Part shown: positions 43,458 through 52,614 of the stretch, one piece after another
Layout: each line of letters opens with the position of its first letter
How positions within the stretch are numbered: position 1 is the first letter of the stretch
Assembly: GCA_964549445.1 (NCBI GenBank)
Contig: CAZJVS010000001.1
Location: 156,718-220,717 of the forward strand
DNA length: 64,000 bases
Direction of reading: 5' to 3'
Source of the DNA: SpSt-539 sp964549445
GTDB taxonomy: Bacteria; Planctomycetota; Phycisphaerae; UBA1845; UTPLA1
Notes under the pieces: generated by a model
What the model was told of the DNA's origin: nothing
Database searches by the model: none
What the model saw: the letters and a program-made list of their open reading frames with translations, nothing else
Translations under genes and position numbers: made by a program

Positions 43458-44567
43458 CTATCCGTTCGGCAGGATGACCGCTTTGCCGGTCTCGAGGCGG
43501 GCGACCGCGCCCAAGGCTTCATTGACTTGATCGAGTCGGAATCGATGGGTAATCGTCTCGGCGAACGGGTACTTGTCGCGGCGGGTCCGGAGCAATTCGA
43601 GGGCGGCAGTCCAATGTTGTGGCTCGCTCCCGTAGCTTCCAAAGATCGAAAGCTCCTTCCGGGTGATCAGGTGAGGATTCAGCATGGTCGGGCCGGCATC
43701 GCAATACTGTCCCAGCACGAGGTATCGGCCGCCGTCGCGGCACAATTCCCAGCCCTCGGCCACCGCCGCCGGCAACCCGACGCACTCCACGACGGCATCC
43801 GCTCCGAGGCCGTCCGTTAGATCCAATATACGCTGCCTGCGTACCGCCGGATCGCGCGCTTCGGCGATATCGATCGTGAAATCCGCCCCGAATCGGCGGC
43901 AGCGCTCCAGCCGATCGTGCGGTCCGCCGATGACGATCAGCGGCCGCGCCCCTGCCTCCTTTGCAACCGCGACCGCCGCCAGCCCCACGGGGCCGGCCCC
44001 CTGAACGACGACTGACTCCCCCCACTTCAATGGCATCTTCTCGAAGCCATGGACCGCTGTTACCAGCGCGCACCCTGCTCCCACGACGGCTTCGGTCGGC
44101 AGGTCGTCGGCCAGTCGAAAGATGGCCGTTCCGCGCCGCAAGTGGTGATACTGCCCGTATCCGCCGAGCAAATGCGGCGGCTGATCGCACGGCGTATTGA
44201 CGCCGTACGCCTTGCGGTTGAGGCAACGACTGGGCAGGCGATAGACGCGGCAGTAGCGGCACTGCCCACAGGTCACGCCGACTGTCCACGAAACGCGATC
44301 TCCGATCGCCAACGGTTTGCCGAGCCAGTCGACCACGTTGCCGCCCGTCGCCGACACCCGACCCACGGTTTCGTGTCCCATGATGAGCGGGAGCGGCACC
44401 TTGAGTTGGCCCTCGTGAAGGTGCACGTCCGTGCCGCACATGCCGGCCAGCTCGACCTTCACCAGCACGTCGCCCGTCGCCAGCTCGTTCGGCACGGGAA
44501 AATCCTGGAGGAGGATCGGCTCCCGAAACGCCCGCATGACCGCCGCCTTCGCCGTCGAACTCGCCAT
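43458..44567 (-). CDS. Zinc-dependent alcohol dehydrogenase (MDR family)
   Basis: 369 residues from the ATG at 44565-44567, with GGAGG seven bases upstream. Medium-chain dehydrogenase: catalytic zinc region 'GMCGTDVHLHEG' and 'GHETVGRV', structural zinc cysteines 'CGQCRYCRVYRLPSRC', NAD(P) fold 'VVQGAGPVGLAAVAVAKEAGA' and 'VVECVGLPAAVAEGWELCRDGG'. It resembles threonine/sorbitol-dehydrogenase-like enzymes. The substrate is not determinable. Divergent from the RING-PDZ operon, sharing a 178-bp promoter region. Confidence 0.94.
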   Translation of the reverse strand: MASSTAKAAVMRAFREPILLQDFPVPNELATGDVLVKVELAGMCGTDVHLHEGQLKVPLPLIMGHETVGRVSATGGNVVDWLGKPLAIGDRVSWTVGVTCGQCRYCRVYRLPSRCLNRKAYGVNTPCDQPPHLLGGYGQYHHLRRGTAIFRLADDLPTEAVVGAGCALVTAVHGFEKMPLKWGESVVVQGAGPVGLAAVAVAKEAGARPLIVIGGPHDRLERCRRFGADFTIDIAEARDPAVRRQRILDLTDGLGADAVVECVGLPAAVAEGWELCRDGGRYLVLGQYCDAGPTMLNPHLITRKELSIFGSYGSEPQHWTAALELLRTRRDKYPFAETITHRFRLDQVNEALGAVARLETGKAVILPNG

Positions 44568-44745
44568 CAAATCGCCTCCATCGTGGTCCGCATTGTACGG
44601 CCCCCGGGCGAGTTCGATAAACCCGCTCGCGGCGATTGCCGTACGGCTCATGATGCCTAACAATCCAGAGAATCCATGCGGAAGGCGTGCGCGACCGGGC
44701 CCTGCTCGTAGCCGGTCGCCGTCACCGGCGGGAGGCCGCGATCGG

Positions 44746-46680
44746 ATGTCTTCATTTTCCACCTCGCGTTATCCCAACGCCGACTGTCCCGCCTGCCGCA
44801 AGCCGATTGGGCCGGATGCGAGCGTGCGAAGCTGCGCCGATTGCGAACTGTCGTTTCACGAGGCGTGTTGGACGCAGCGAGGCGGCTGCACCGTCGCCGG
44901 ATGTCCGAATTATCGCGATGATGTGAGCCGAGTCGTCGTGCATCCGACAGCCGGTCGAAACGGCGCTACGGCCACGCGGCCGGTCCGCCGTCAGCGGGCG
45001 CCGGCGGCCGCGGCGCCTCCGGAATTGCCGCCTTCGGACAGCGGCGCGGTCGCCGTGCGAGTGTTTATCGCGATCGTCGGCGTCGTCGTCGTCATTACCG
45101 GGATCGTGGGAATCGAGCACTGGCACCGCAGCCGGGCACGGCGGGAGCTGATTGCGGTCATTCGCTCGGGCGAAGCGAACGCCAATCCAAGGCGGCTGGT
45201 TGATTCGCTCGACGAGTTCATCCGCACGCATCCGGGCAGCGATTTGACGGATTCCGCGCGGGAGCGGCTGGACCGCGCAAGGAATGAGCTCGAGCAGTAC
45301 GACTTCGCCCAGGCCGATGCGGTCGATCATCCGACTGTGCCCGACTTCGACGTTGCCGAGCGCGCCTATCGATCGTATCTCGCGAATCACCCCGACGGAT
45401 CGAATCGGGCGCGGGCCGAGGCAAGACTTCGCAGCATTTCGGAGGGCCGCGACGATTCGACTTTTGCGTACGCTGTTAAGCTTGCAAAAGATGATCCATT
45501 GAACGTCGAAGCACAGCAACGCGCCTGGGACGAGTACATGCAGGCCTATCCGGCCGGGCGGCATGTCGCGGCGGCAAGAGCGCAGCTTGCGCAAATACCG
45601 GAAAAAGCCGAGAAAGTGCGGTTCGATCGCGACGTAACGCAGATTAGCGAAATGATCGACGCAAAGCGGTACACGGACGCACTCGACCGCATCGACGAGG
45701 TGATTCACGTTATTCGAGGCGACGAACGCCGACGCGTGCTCGACAGCCTCGCGAAGCAAGCCGAAGGGAATCTCGAGTCGAGTGATGCCGCGGCGTGCCT
45801 CGGCGAACCCGGTTCGACCCGCGAAGAACGGGATCGCCAGCGGGACGCCTGCCGATTGTTCCTACTCTGTTACCCCCACAGCTCGCGACGCGGCGCCGTC
45901 ACGGAACAACTTGCCAAGCTCAACGAGGCGGACCCGGCGGAAAGCGACTCGAGGCCGCTTACGCATGAGGAAATGCTCGATCACTTCGCGGCACGCCTGG
46001 TGGCGAACATTGAGGCGACCGCGAGGCGCTCGCTGCCGGCTACGTTCGACTATCGCCTGCTCGGCAGCACGGTTGCGACCGTGCCCATCTCCTGGTCCTT
46101 CGAGAATGTGACGCACCGCGACCAGTTGCTCGGGAAGTCGAAGCAGCCGTTTCATGGTCGTGTATTGATCGAGGTGAAGGCGGCGGTTCGGCGCGACGCG
46201 TCCGGGCCGGTGCGAGACGATTTGAAGAGCGATATCGACGACGAGCTGCGCTCGATCAGTACGCGACTGCGGCTGAACGTTGAGTTTGAGATCGAGGAAA
46301 AATCGAAGTCGATCGCCGGTCTCGGCGTCGAATTCCGCGACGCCGACGGCGGCGGCGTGGTCATCGGTCGCACACTACCCGGAAGCGATGCGTCGAAGTT
46401 GGGGCTCGAGTCGGGCGACCGAGTCGTCCGCGTGAACGCCACTCCAGTGCCGTCCGATACCCGCAAGGACGCCGTCGAAGCGATGATCGCGAACGATGCG
46501 GCCGGACGCGTCGAACTCACACTCATGCGCCGCGGACGCCGATTTCGCGTCGCCGTAACGAAGGCGACGTACGCGGTCCCTCAGTATCGAATGCGGACTA
46601 AGGTGGAAATTTCTCCGGCTCGACCGTTTGGCGAGCCGGCGGCCGCGAGCGATTGGACGATAATTGATCCGCCCTCATAA
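44746..46680 (+). CDS. Prokaryotic RING finger - transmembrane - PDZ protein
   Basis: 644 residues from ATG 44746, with GGGAGG upstream. Cys/His spacing C14-x2-C17-x12-C30-x2-C33-x4-H38-x2-C41-x6-C48-x4-C53 fits a prokaryotic RING/zinc-binding module. After a Pro/Ala linker comes one transmembrane helix (about 105-125), then a helical, TPR-like region (about 130-430), and a PDZ domain near 530-600 ('GLGVEFRDADGGGVVIGRTLPG', 'ASKLGLESGDRVVRVN'). It is the first gene of the nine-gene operon. It is likely a membrane scaffold or sensor. RING-type activity is not implied by the fold alone. Confidence 0.8.
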   Translation: MSSFSTSRYPNADCPACRKPIGPDASVRSCADCELSFHEACWTQRGGCTVAGCPNYRDDVSRVVVHPTAGRNGATATRPVRRQRAPAAAAPPELPPSDSGAVAVRVFIAIVGVVVVITGIVGIEHWHRSRARRELIAVIRSGEANANPRRLVDSLDEFIRTHPGSDLTDSARERLDRARNELEQYDFAQADAVDHPTVPDFDVAERAYRSYLANHPDGSNRARAEARLRSISEGRDDSTFAYAVKLAKDDPLNVEAQQRAWDEYMQAYPAGRHVAAARAQLAQIPEKAEKVRFDRDVTQISEMIDAKRYTDALDRIDEVIHVIRGDERRRVLDSLAKQAEGNLESSDAAACLGEPGSTREERDRQRDACRLFLLCYPHSSRRGAVTEQLAKLNEADPAESDSRPLTHEEMLDHFAARLVANIEATARRSLPATFDYRLLGSTVATVPISWSFENVTHRDQLLGKSKQPFHGRVLIEVKAAVRRDASGPVRDDLKSDIDDELRSISTRLRLNVEFEIEEKSKSIAGLGVEFRDADGGGVVIGRTLPGSDASKLGLESGDRVVRVNATPVPSDTRKDAVEAMIANDAAGRVELTLMRRGRRFRVAVTKATYAVPQYRMRTKVEISPARPFGEPAAASDWTIIDPPS

Positions 46681-46701
46681 TCGCTCGTCCGAGGTAACGG
46701 C

Positions 46702-47907
46702 ATGACGTCGCGGTGGTACATCACGCAGGACGATCAGCGGCTGGGCCCGCTGTCGCTCGACGCGTTGCACAAATTGATTGACGCGGGGCGAGTGTCACCC
46801 GACGCGCGGTTTAGCCGCGACGGAGAGAGCCCGATCGACATCGAAACGCTTCGTCGCACCTGGCCGGCTCCGCCACCGCTTCCGAGCGGCGCTGAACTAC
46901 TCCCGCAGCCGCCGTCGGCGAATTCAGAAGAAGCGGACGCCGTGGCCGAGTACGCCAAACGTAGGCCGAGCGGCAGCGATCTGGGTCGAACTGCGCCGGT
47001 TGTCGAGCGCGATGCGATTCTCATCCTTGGCCGACGCAGATCCGGAAAGACCATCTACCTTGCGACGCTTTACGCGATGCTTTGGAAATCGGTGCGCGGC
47101 CTAACGATGAAGGCGCTTTCCGGACCCGCACACGAAATGCTGATGTCGATCGTTGACCAACTCAAGCGCGGCGTCTGGCCCGAAGCAACGCTCGGGACTC
47201 GACAGGTCGAGTTTGAATTGAACGATCACGGCCGCACGCGACTGCTGCTGGCGTTTGATTACTCGGGCGAGGATTTCCGCCAGGCGTTCGTCGAGGAGGA
47301 TACGGCATCGCCACAGGTCCGGAAGTTGTTGAATTACGTCGATCGGGCGGCGGCTGTGATCCTGCTGCTCGACCCGGCGGTCGCGGTGAGCGGGAAGCAC
47401 GAGGAAGTCGTGGACGACGATTTCGGCATGGTGCAGGCCGTCGAGCGCATCCGAAACTGGCAGGGCGGGACGAACGTGCCGGTTGCCATCGCACTGACAA
47501 AAGCCGATCGCAATCGGAGTCTCATTCAGTCGCACGGCAGCGGCCCGGAGTTTGTCCTGCGGCATTATCCGGCACTGTCTCGAACGCTGCAGCGAGTTGC
47601 GATCTATCCGGTTTCCGCGGTTCAGGAAATGGTCGCCGCCGACGGCTCGGTGGTGCCGAATCCCGATTCCCTTCCCATCAATGTCGACCTGCCGTTACTG
47701 CACTGTCTTGAGCGACTGGCCCGGCGCGAGCGGCGGCACCAGCGTCGCGCCGAACGCGATGCGGCCGAGGCCGCCCGGCTCGAAATGCAGCGCCGGGAGC
47801 TTGACGCGTTTGTCCGAAGCAACCGACGACTGACCGTGATCATGGTCGGCGTACTCATCCTCACTTTCTGCGGGCTGGCGCTGCTTTACATGCTCATGAC
47901 GAGGTAG
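46702..47907 (+). CDS. GYF-like domain plus membrane-anchored GTPase
   Basis: 401 residues. An N-terminal GYF_2-like domain ('WYITQDDQRLGPLSLDALHKLIDAGRV', 5-31 and on) is followed by a P-loop GTPase: G1 'GRRRSGKT' (110-117), G3 'DYSG' (186-189) and G4 'TKAD' (266-269). A basic helix precedes the C-terminal transmembrane segment (about 374-396). The family resembles GTPases of the double-GTPase/GAP1 systems predicted in biological conflict. It lies 21 bp after the RING-PDZ gene and 7 bp before the GAP1-like gene, so the three are very probably co-expressed. Confidence 0.85.
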   Translation: MTSRWYITQDDQRLGPLSLDALHKLIDAGRVSPDARFSRDGESPIDIETLRRTWPAPPPLPSGAELLPQPPSANSEEADAVAEYAKRRPSGSDLGRTAPVVERDAILILGRRRSGKTIYLATLYAMLWKSVRGLTMKALSGPAHEMLMSIVDQLKRGVWPEATLGTRQVEFELNDHGRTRLLLAFDYSGEDFRQAFVEEDTASPQVRKLLNYVDRAAAVILLLDPAVAVSGKHEEVVDDDFGMVQAVERIRNWQGGTNVPVAIALTKADRNRSLIQSHGSGPEFVLRHYPALSRTLQRVAIYPVSAVQEMVAADGSVVPNPDSLPINVDLPLLHCLERLARRERRHQRRAERDAAEAARLEMQRRELDAFVRSNRRLTVIMVGVLILTFCGLALLYMLMTR

Positions 47908-47914
47908 CCGGGCG

Positions 47915-49858
47915 ATGCGCGTCGAACGACACATCTTCGGCTCGATAAACGGATACCGGACGCTGGCGCACTCGGACGGGCTCTCGCCCGCGGACTGCAA
48001 AGCGCTGGAGGGGTTCGCTTTTGGTACGTCGTACGATCCGACCATCCGCGCGACTTTGGCGAAGCAGCCGGCGTATTGGTCGCGGCCACTGGCGCACGGG
48101 CGTCGTGCTTTCACGCTCGTGCGTCCCGGCGACGCTGACGACGCGGGACGGCCGACGCTGCTATTCGCGACGTGCGTAATCTCCGTCGACGACTGGAACG
48201 ACGTCCTGCAGGGCGATCCGACGCCGCTGCTCGGACTCGGGGATCTGTGGCATTGGAAGCGAGGGGAGCGCGTGGCGGCCGTCGACGCGGCGATCGAGGG
48301 CCCCAGCGAGTTGAAGTTCGACGCGACGCGGATGCAGGCGGTGCTTGGAATTGTTTCGCTCGTTGAAGTCTCATTTGGAACCGGGCGGACCACGGTCATT
48401 CGCGAAGGAGACTGCGATCTGGAGCAGTTCGTCGCCGTGGAGCGGCTACTGCCTCCGGAGGTGCGCGAGCGGGTCAGCACCGTGCACCGCGGGCTGAACG
48501 GCGACATGCCCGTGACGATTAATTGCCTCGCTCAAAGCGTGCCAGCGCCGACTTCAAACCTGATTCGCAAGCCCGTTGGGGCTTCGTCGCCCTATGCGCG
48601 GCGTCTTGTCGAAGCCGGCGCGCTCGCCGGCCGCGACCCCGGAATCATCGTTCGAACTTACAACCGCTTTGCTCAGACCGTCGTCGAGACGAACGCCGGC
48701 GCGGGCGAGGAGGGATCGATGCGTAATTCAGAAACAGGTGACGGCGGCGACGCCGGCCGCCGGAGCGGGGCCCTGGCGATCGTCGTTGCGGCTGTCGCGT
48801 TCGTAGCGGGCGGTGCAACCGGATGGTCGATGCACCGTCCTCCTCCTCCACCGCCGCCCAGCCCATGGGCCGAGATCGCCCGCGCGACGCTCGACGTCCC
48901 GCTCGGCGTCGGCCAGGCACGAATCGATTCATTGCAGGTATTGTCAACCATGGGTAATGGCGAGTCGGCGGAGTTTGACGAGTGGCGAAACATGGTTGGT
49001 CGAAAGGTCGAATTTGCCAAGCTGGCCATGCTGGCCGATGAGGCGATCTCACTCATCGATCCGTCGAACGCAGAATCCGTCACGCGAGCCAAGAAGGCGA
49101 TCGAATCGTTGCGTGAACCCGACGCAACGCTTTACGCCGTGACGGAGGCCCGGATGACCGAGCGTCGCGATCTCCTCGAAGACGCCACGCTCAGATTGGG
49201 AAATGCCGCACTGGCCCTCGCGCCGTCAAGTGCGCGTGAGACAGGGACGGATGCCGAAAAGCTGTCGTCCGATGAAATTGAACGCGCGTGGTGCTTGAAG
49301 CAGAGTCTGGAACGACTTCGCGACCAGGATCGTCGCTTGAACACGCCTGCAGTCGAAGCGGCGATCGCAGTACTCGGACGGGTCCCGCCTCCAACTCGAC
49401 GCGCAGAACCGCGTGAGAGCCCGGTCGCTGCCCATGAGCAGGCGATCAGCAACCTCAAACAGGTGTTCGACATGGTGAACAAGGCACTCGACGCGGCAGA
49501 TGTCGACTCATCGAAGTTCAATATCGCGACGTACGATCCGATCGCCACGGCATTGGACGCAGCCGCAGATCGGGCGAGGAAAACGAAGTTCGACGGCGAC
49601 TTCAAAGCGAGTTTTGCCTTTGGTCGACTGGCTGAGATCATTCGGCAGCTCAAGATCAGGGTCATTCAAACCATCCCCACGAGCGTCCCCGCCGGGGCAC
49701 CACTGAGCGAAACCGTCAATCGGTCAATTACCTGCCTGGAAGGCCTTCAGAAGCAGCTCGAAAAAGAAGGCAACGCCAAGTCCGAAGCCCATATGCAAGT
49801 CCAGGGAACGCTGGAAGCGCTGAAGAAGTTTCAGAATGAGATGGAACGAAAAGACTGA
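47915..49858 (+). CDS. GAP1-like (GTPase-associated) N-domain protein with TM helix
   Basis: 647 residues. The N-terminal region 'ERHIFGSINGYRTLAHSDGLS' (4-24), with 'GRRAFTLVRPGDADDAGRPTLLF', is like the GAP1 N-terminal domains found next to bacterial conflict GTPases. A single helix (285-303) is followed by a poly-Pro stretch and a long helical region without known motifs. My reading of the N-domain is from memory of the family pattern, so it is moderately confident. Its position directly after the GTPase strongly suggests that the two act together. Confidence 0.65.
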   Translation: MRVERHIFGSINGYRTLAHSDGLSPADCKALEGFAFGTSYDPTIRATLAKQPAYWSRPLAHGRRAFTLVRPGDADDAGRPTLLFATCVISVDDWNDVLQGDPTPLLGLGDLWHWKRGERVAAVDAAIEGPSELKFDATRMQAVLGIVSLVEVSFGTGRTTVIREGDCDLEQFVAVERLLPPEVRERVSTVHRGLNGDMPVTINCLAQSVPAPTSNLIRKPVGASSPYARRLVEAGALAGRDPGIIVRTYNRFAQTVVETNAGAGEEGSMRNSETGDGGDAGRRSGALAIVVAAVAFVAGGATGWSMHRPPPPPPPSPWAEIARATLDVPLGVGQARIDSLQVLSTMGNGESAEFDEWRNMVGRKVEFAKLAMLADEAISLIDPSNAESVTRAKKAIESLREPDATLYAVTEARMTERRDLLEDATLRLGNAALALAPSSARETGTDAEKLSSDEIERAWCLKQSLERLRDQDRRLNTPAVEAAIAVLGRVPPPTRRAEPRESPVAAHEQAISNLKQVFDMVNKALDAADVDSSKFNIATYDPIATALDAAADRARKTKFDGDFKASFAFGRLAEIIRQLKIRVIQTIPTSVPAGAPLSETVNRSITCLEGLQKQLEKEGNAKSEAHMQVQGTLEALKKFQNEMERKD

Positions 49859-49870
49859 TCGAAGTGGCGT

Positions 49871-50305
49871 ATGAGCGAACTGGCTGAAACCCAAGTCCAG
49901 CAAGCCGAGACCGCGATTCGGGCGGGCGAATTCGGACGAGCAATGGACCTGCTCCGCAAAGCTCGCTTGCTCGCGGCCGCCAATCCAGATCTGACGGCGA
50001 GAATACTCGTGCAGATGGTGCAGATCGCCCCGCGCGTTGGCGCAGCCGACGAAGTCCAGACGTGGCGACAGTTGCTTTCACAGCTTCGGTCAATTGACGG
50101 GCTGCATGTTCCATCCGAAATCGGCGCGACGGCCGCAGTTTCGAGGCGGACTCGAACACGCTCGTTAACCGTCAATCTTGCAAAGTACGGAGCCGTGTTG
50201 CTCGCGACCGGCTTGCTCGCATTCGGTGCGTGGTGGTATTGGGGGCTTTCGGCCTCACGATATCGGCCGACAACGACCGGCTCCACCTCCGCGCCGAGCG
50301 ACTGA
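49871..50305 (+). CDS. Small membrane protein with TPR-like N-terminus
   Basis: 144 residues. The N-terminal half ('QVQQAETAIRAGEFGRAMDLLRKARLLAAANPDL') reads as a helical-hairpin/TPR-like repeat, then a basic linker and one transmembrane helix (about 110-130), then a short Thr/Ser tail. It lies 12 bp after the GAP1-like gene. It is probably an adaptor. No family is recognised. Confidence 0.65.
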   Translation: MSELAETQVQQAETAIRAGEFGRAMDLLRKARLLAAANPDLTARILVQMVQIAPRVGAADEVQTWRQLLSQLRSIDGLHVPSEIGATAAVSRRTRTRSLTVNLAKYGAVLLATGLLAFGAWWYWGLSASRYRPTTTGSTSAPSD

Positions 50306-50380
50306 GGTGGGAACGGGGTATTGGCGATGATATGATTGAAGCGTTGGGTGGGCGGCCGGCGGGCCGATGGCGAGCGCACC

Positions 50381-51574
50381 ATGCACTCCGATCCGACATT
50401 GATTGTGGACGACGAAGTAAAACAGCGCCAACCGCTCGTCGACCTCCTGCGCCGCGCACGTCGCCGCGCGCTCCTCCTGCAGGCGACACAATCCCTCGTG
50501 CATGCGTTGTTGGTCGGCGGTGTGCTGGGCGGAATGTTAGCGGCGGTCGGCCGTGCCCTGGGTATGTCGTGGTCACTGATCGGATGGTTCGTCTTTGCCG
50601 CGGTGATTGCCGTCGCGTCGTGGTTCATGCATCGTCGGGCGGCGCGGCGCGCCTCATTTCTGCATTCCGTTGATAATCGTTATGACGCGGCCGGCCGTTT
50701 GGTCGTCGCCGCCGAGTTTCTCGGCTGCGGCCGGCCGCTCGACGCATATCAACGGCTCGCGCTGACGGACGCCGCCCGATGGATCGAATCCCGTCGCGCG
50801 ACGCGACTGCCGTGGACATGGCCCTCGCGGTGGCCGGCTGTATCAAGCTGCCTGTTGCTCTTCGCGCTGGTTGTTTCGGGTTGCCAGAAACCTGCGCCGG
50901 CGATCGGCGAGCGCACTGGCGCGACCAGGGGAAGTATTTCGGTCGCCCCGCCCGACGGCGGCTCCGCGACCCCGCCGGGTCAGCCGCCGCCTCCTCCGCC
51001 GGTCAACTCCGCGGAGAATCCATTCGGTAGGCCAGCACCGCGCCCCGACGGCGTGACCTATGGCGCTGATGAGTTTCCATCCGACCGCGGAGGCGGCAAA
51101 AAGGCCGGTGGGAACTCATCGGGAACTGAGGGTCGGGGCTCCGGGATGGCGCAAGGCGGCGCGGGCGCGCAAAACCAAGCCCCCCCAAAGCCCGGCGGAC
51201 AGGGAGGCGCCGGTGGATCGGGCGCGGGCACGTCCGGTGGACCTAAGCAGTCCGATCCGCGCGGGGTGCAGGCCGCCAGGAAAGACGTCGAGGCGACCGG
51301 CCGCAAGGGCGCGGGCAAGCCGAGCGGACCGGAGCGAGCTGGTAAGGGCGCAAAGCCGGGCGAAGAGTTCGCGAGCGGCAGTGCAGGCGGCGCGACGACC
51401 CGCCCCGCCGCAATTGTTGGCTTCGATGGTGTCGCGATCGACGAGATGACGCTCGAACGGCTGCCGCCCGAGCAGCGCGAGCGGATCCGCCAGTACAATG
51501 AAAACCTTCGCAAGCTTCGCGATCAGCAGGCATTGACCGGCAGCACGCCGACGACAGTCCCGGCAGGTCGATGA
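50381..51574 (+). CDS. Membrane protein with Gly/Pro-rich low-complexity region
   Basis: About 397 residues from ATG 50381; a TTG at 50336 extends the frame and is possible. Two helices near residues 30-85, a third at about 155-172 ('PAVSSCLLLFALVVSGC'), then a Gly/Ser/Pro/Lys-rich low-complexity stretch (about 185-350) and a short charged C-terminus ('LERLPPEQRERIRQYNENL'). Similar proteins often sit directly upstream of moxR in planctomycete aerotolerance-type clusters. The stop overlaps the MoxR ATG. Confidence 0.65.
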   Translation: MHSDPTLIVDDEVKQRQPLVDLLRRARRRALLLQATQSLVHALLVGGVLGGMLAAVGRALGMSWSLIGWFVFAAVIAVASWFMHRRAARRASFLHSVDNRYDAAGRLVVAAEFLGCGRPLDAYQRLALTDAARWIESRRATRLPWTWPSRWPAVSSCLLLFALVVSGCQKPAPAIGERTGATRGSISVAPPDGGSATPPGQPPPPPPVNSAENPFGRPAPRPDGVTYGADEFPSDRGGGKKAGGNSSGTEGRGSGMAQGGAGAQNQAPPKPGGQGGAGGSGAGTSGGPKQSDPRGVQAARKDVEATGRKGAGKPSGPERAGKGAKPGEEFASGSAGGATTRPAAIVGFDGVAIDEMTLERLPPEQRERIRQYNENLRKLRDQQALTGSTPTTVPAGR

Positions 51575-52611
51575 AAGGAACAGAGCACAACGCCATGATC
51601 GAATCATCGCCTTCGCGAGACACTCAACCGATCGACGAAACTCAACTTCAATGCACGATTGACGAGTTCCGCGAAGTCATGGCCGCGATTCGCGGCGAAC
51701 TCTCCAAGGTGATGGTTGGCCAGGACGTGGTCATCTCCAGGCTGCTGATGAGTCTCTTTCTGCAGGGACACGTTCTGCTCGAAGGCGTCCCCGGCCTGGG
51801 CAAAACGCTGTTGCTCAAGTCGCTCGCGGAGTGCCTCGGCCTTGACTGCAAACGCGTGCAATTTACGCCCGACTTGATGCCGGCCGACATTGTCGGCACG
51901 CGAATCTTTCAACAGCAATCCGACGGAAGTTCGTTCATCTTCGAGCGCGGGCCCGTCTTCACAAACTTACTGCTTGCGGACGAAATAAACCGGGCCACGC
52001 CCAAGACGCAGAGCGCATTGCTGGAGGCGATGCAGGAGCGGCAGGTCACATCCGGCGGCGTCACGCATCGCCTGCCGCAGCCGTTCATGGTGATGGCATC
52101 GCAAAACCCAATCGAAATGGAAGGCACTTATCCGCTGCCAGAGGCGCAGCTCGACCGGTTCATGTTCAAGCTGGAAGTGCCGTTCCCGGATCAATTGGAA
52201 TTGGTGGAAATCGCCGTGCGGACAACCGGCGGCACCGAGGCAAAACTGAACCGCGTCGTGCCAACGGCGGACCACCTGTCCCGCTGGATCGAAGTCATCC
52301 GGCAGATTCCGGTGGCCCGGCCCCTGCTGGATTATGCGGCTCGGCTCGTCGTCTCAACGCACCCGGAGTCGGGTTCGGCGATCGCCAAGAAGTTCATCCG
52401 CTTCGGGGCGAGCCCGCGCGGCATGCAATCGCTCATCCTTGCAGCAAAGGCTCGCGCGTTCCTAGTTGGGCGAACGGCCGTCATCCGCGACGACATCGTC
52501 GACGTCGCACAGAGCTGCCTTCAGCACCGCCTGATTCTCAATTTTGAGGCCGAGAGCGCCGGCGTGCGGCCCGCCGCTGTCGTCGAGCAGCTACTGCGGC
52601 AACTGAGATAG
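51571..52611 (+). CDS. MoxR family AAA+ ATPase
   Basis: 346 residues from ATG 51571, which overlaps the preceding stop (ATGA); an ATG at 51595 has poor spacing. Walker A 'GVPGLGKT' (72-79), Walker B/sensor 'LLADEINRATPKTQSALLEAM', the MoxR signature 'QNPIEMEGTYPLPEAQLDRF' and the C-terminal lid 'SPRGMQSLILAAKARA'. MoxR ATPases act as chaperones with vWA-domain partners, which here are the next three genes. Confidence 0.97.
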   Translation: MKGTEHNAMIESSPSRDTQPIDETQLQCTIDEFREVMAAIRGELSKVMVGQDVVISRLLMSLFLQGHVLLEGVPGLGKTLLLKSLAECLGLDCKRVQFTPDLMPADIVGTRIFQQQSDGSSFIFERGPVFTNLLLADEINRATPKTQSALLEAMQERQVTSGGVTHRLPQPFMVMASQNPIEMEGTYPLPEAQLDRFMFKLEVPFPDQLELVEIAVRTTGGTEAKLNRVVPTADHLSRWIEVIRQIPVARPLLDYAARLVVSTHPESGSAIAKKFIRFGASPRGMQSLILAAKARAFLVGRTAVIRDDIVDVAQSCLQHRLILNFEAESAGVRPAAVVEQLLRQLR

Positions 52612-52614
52612 GCC

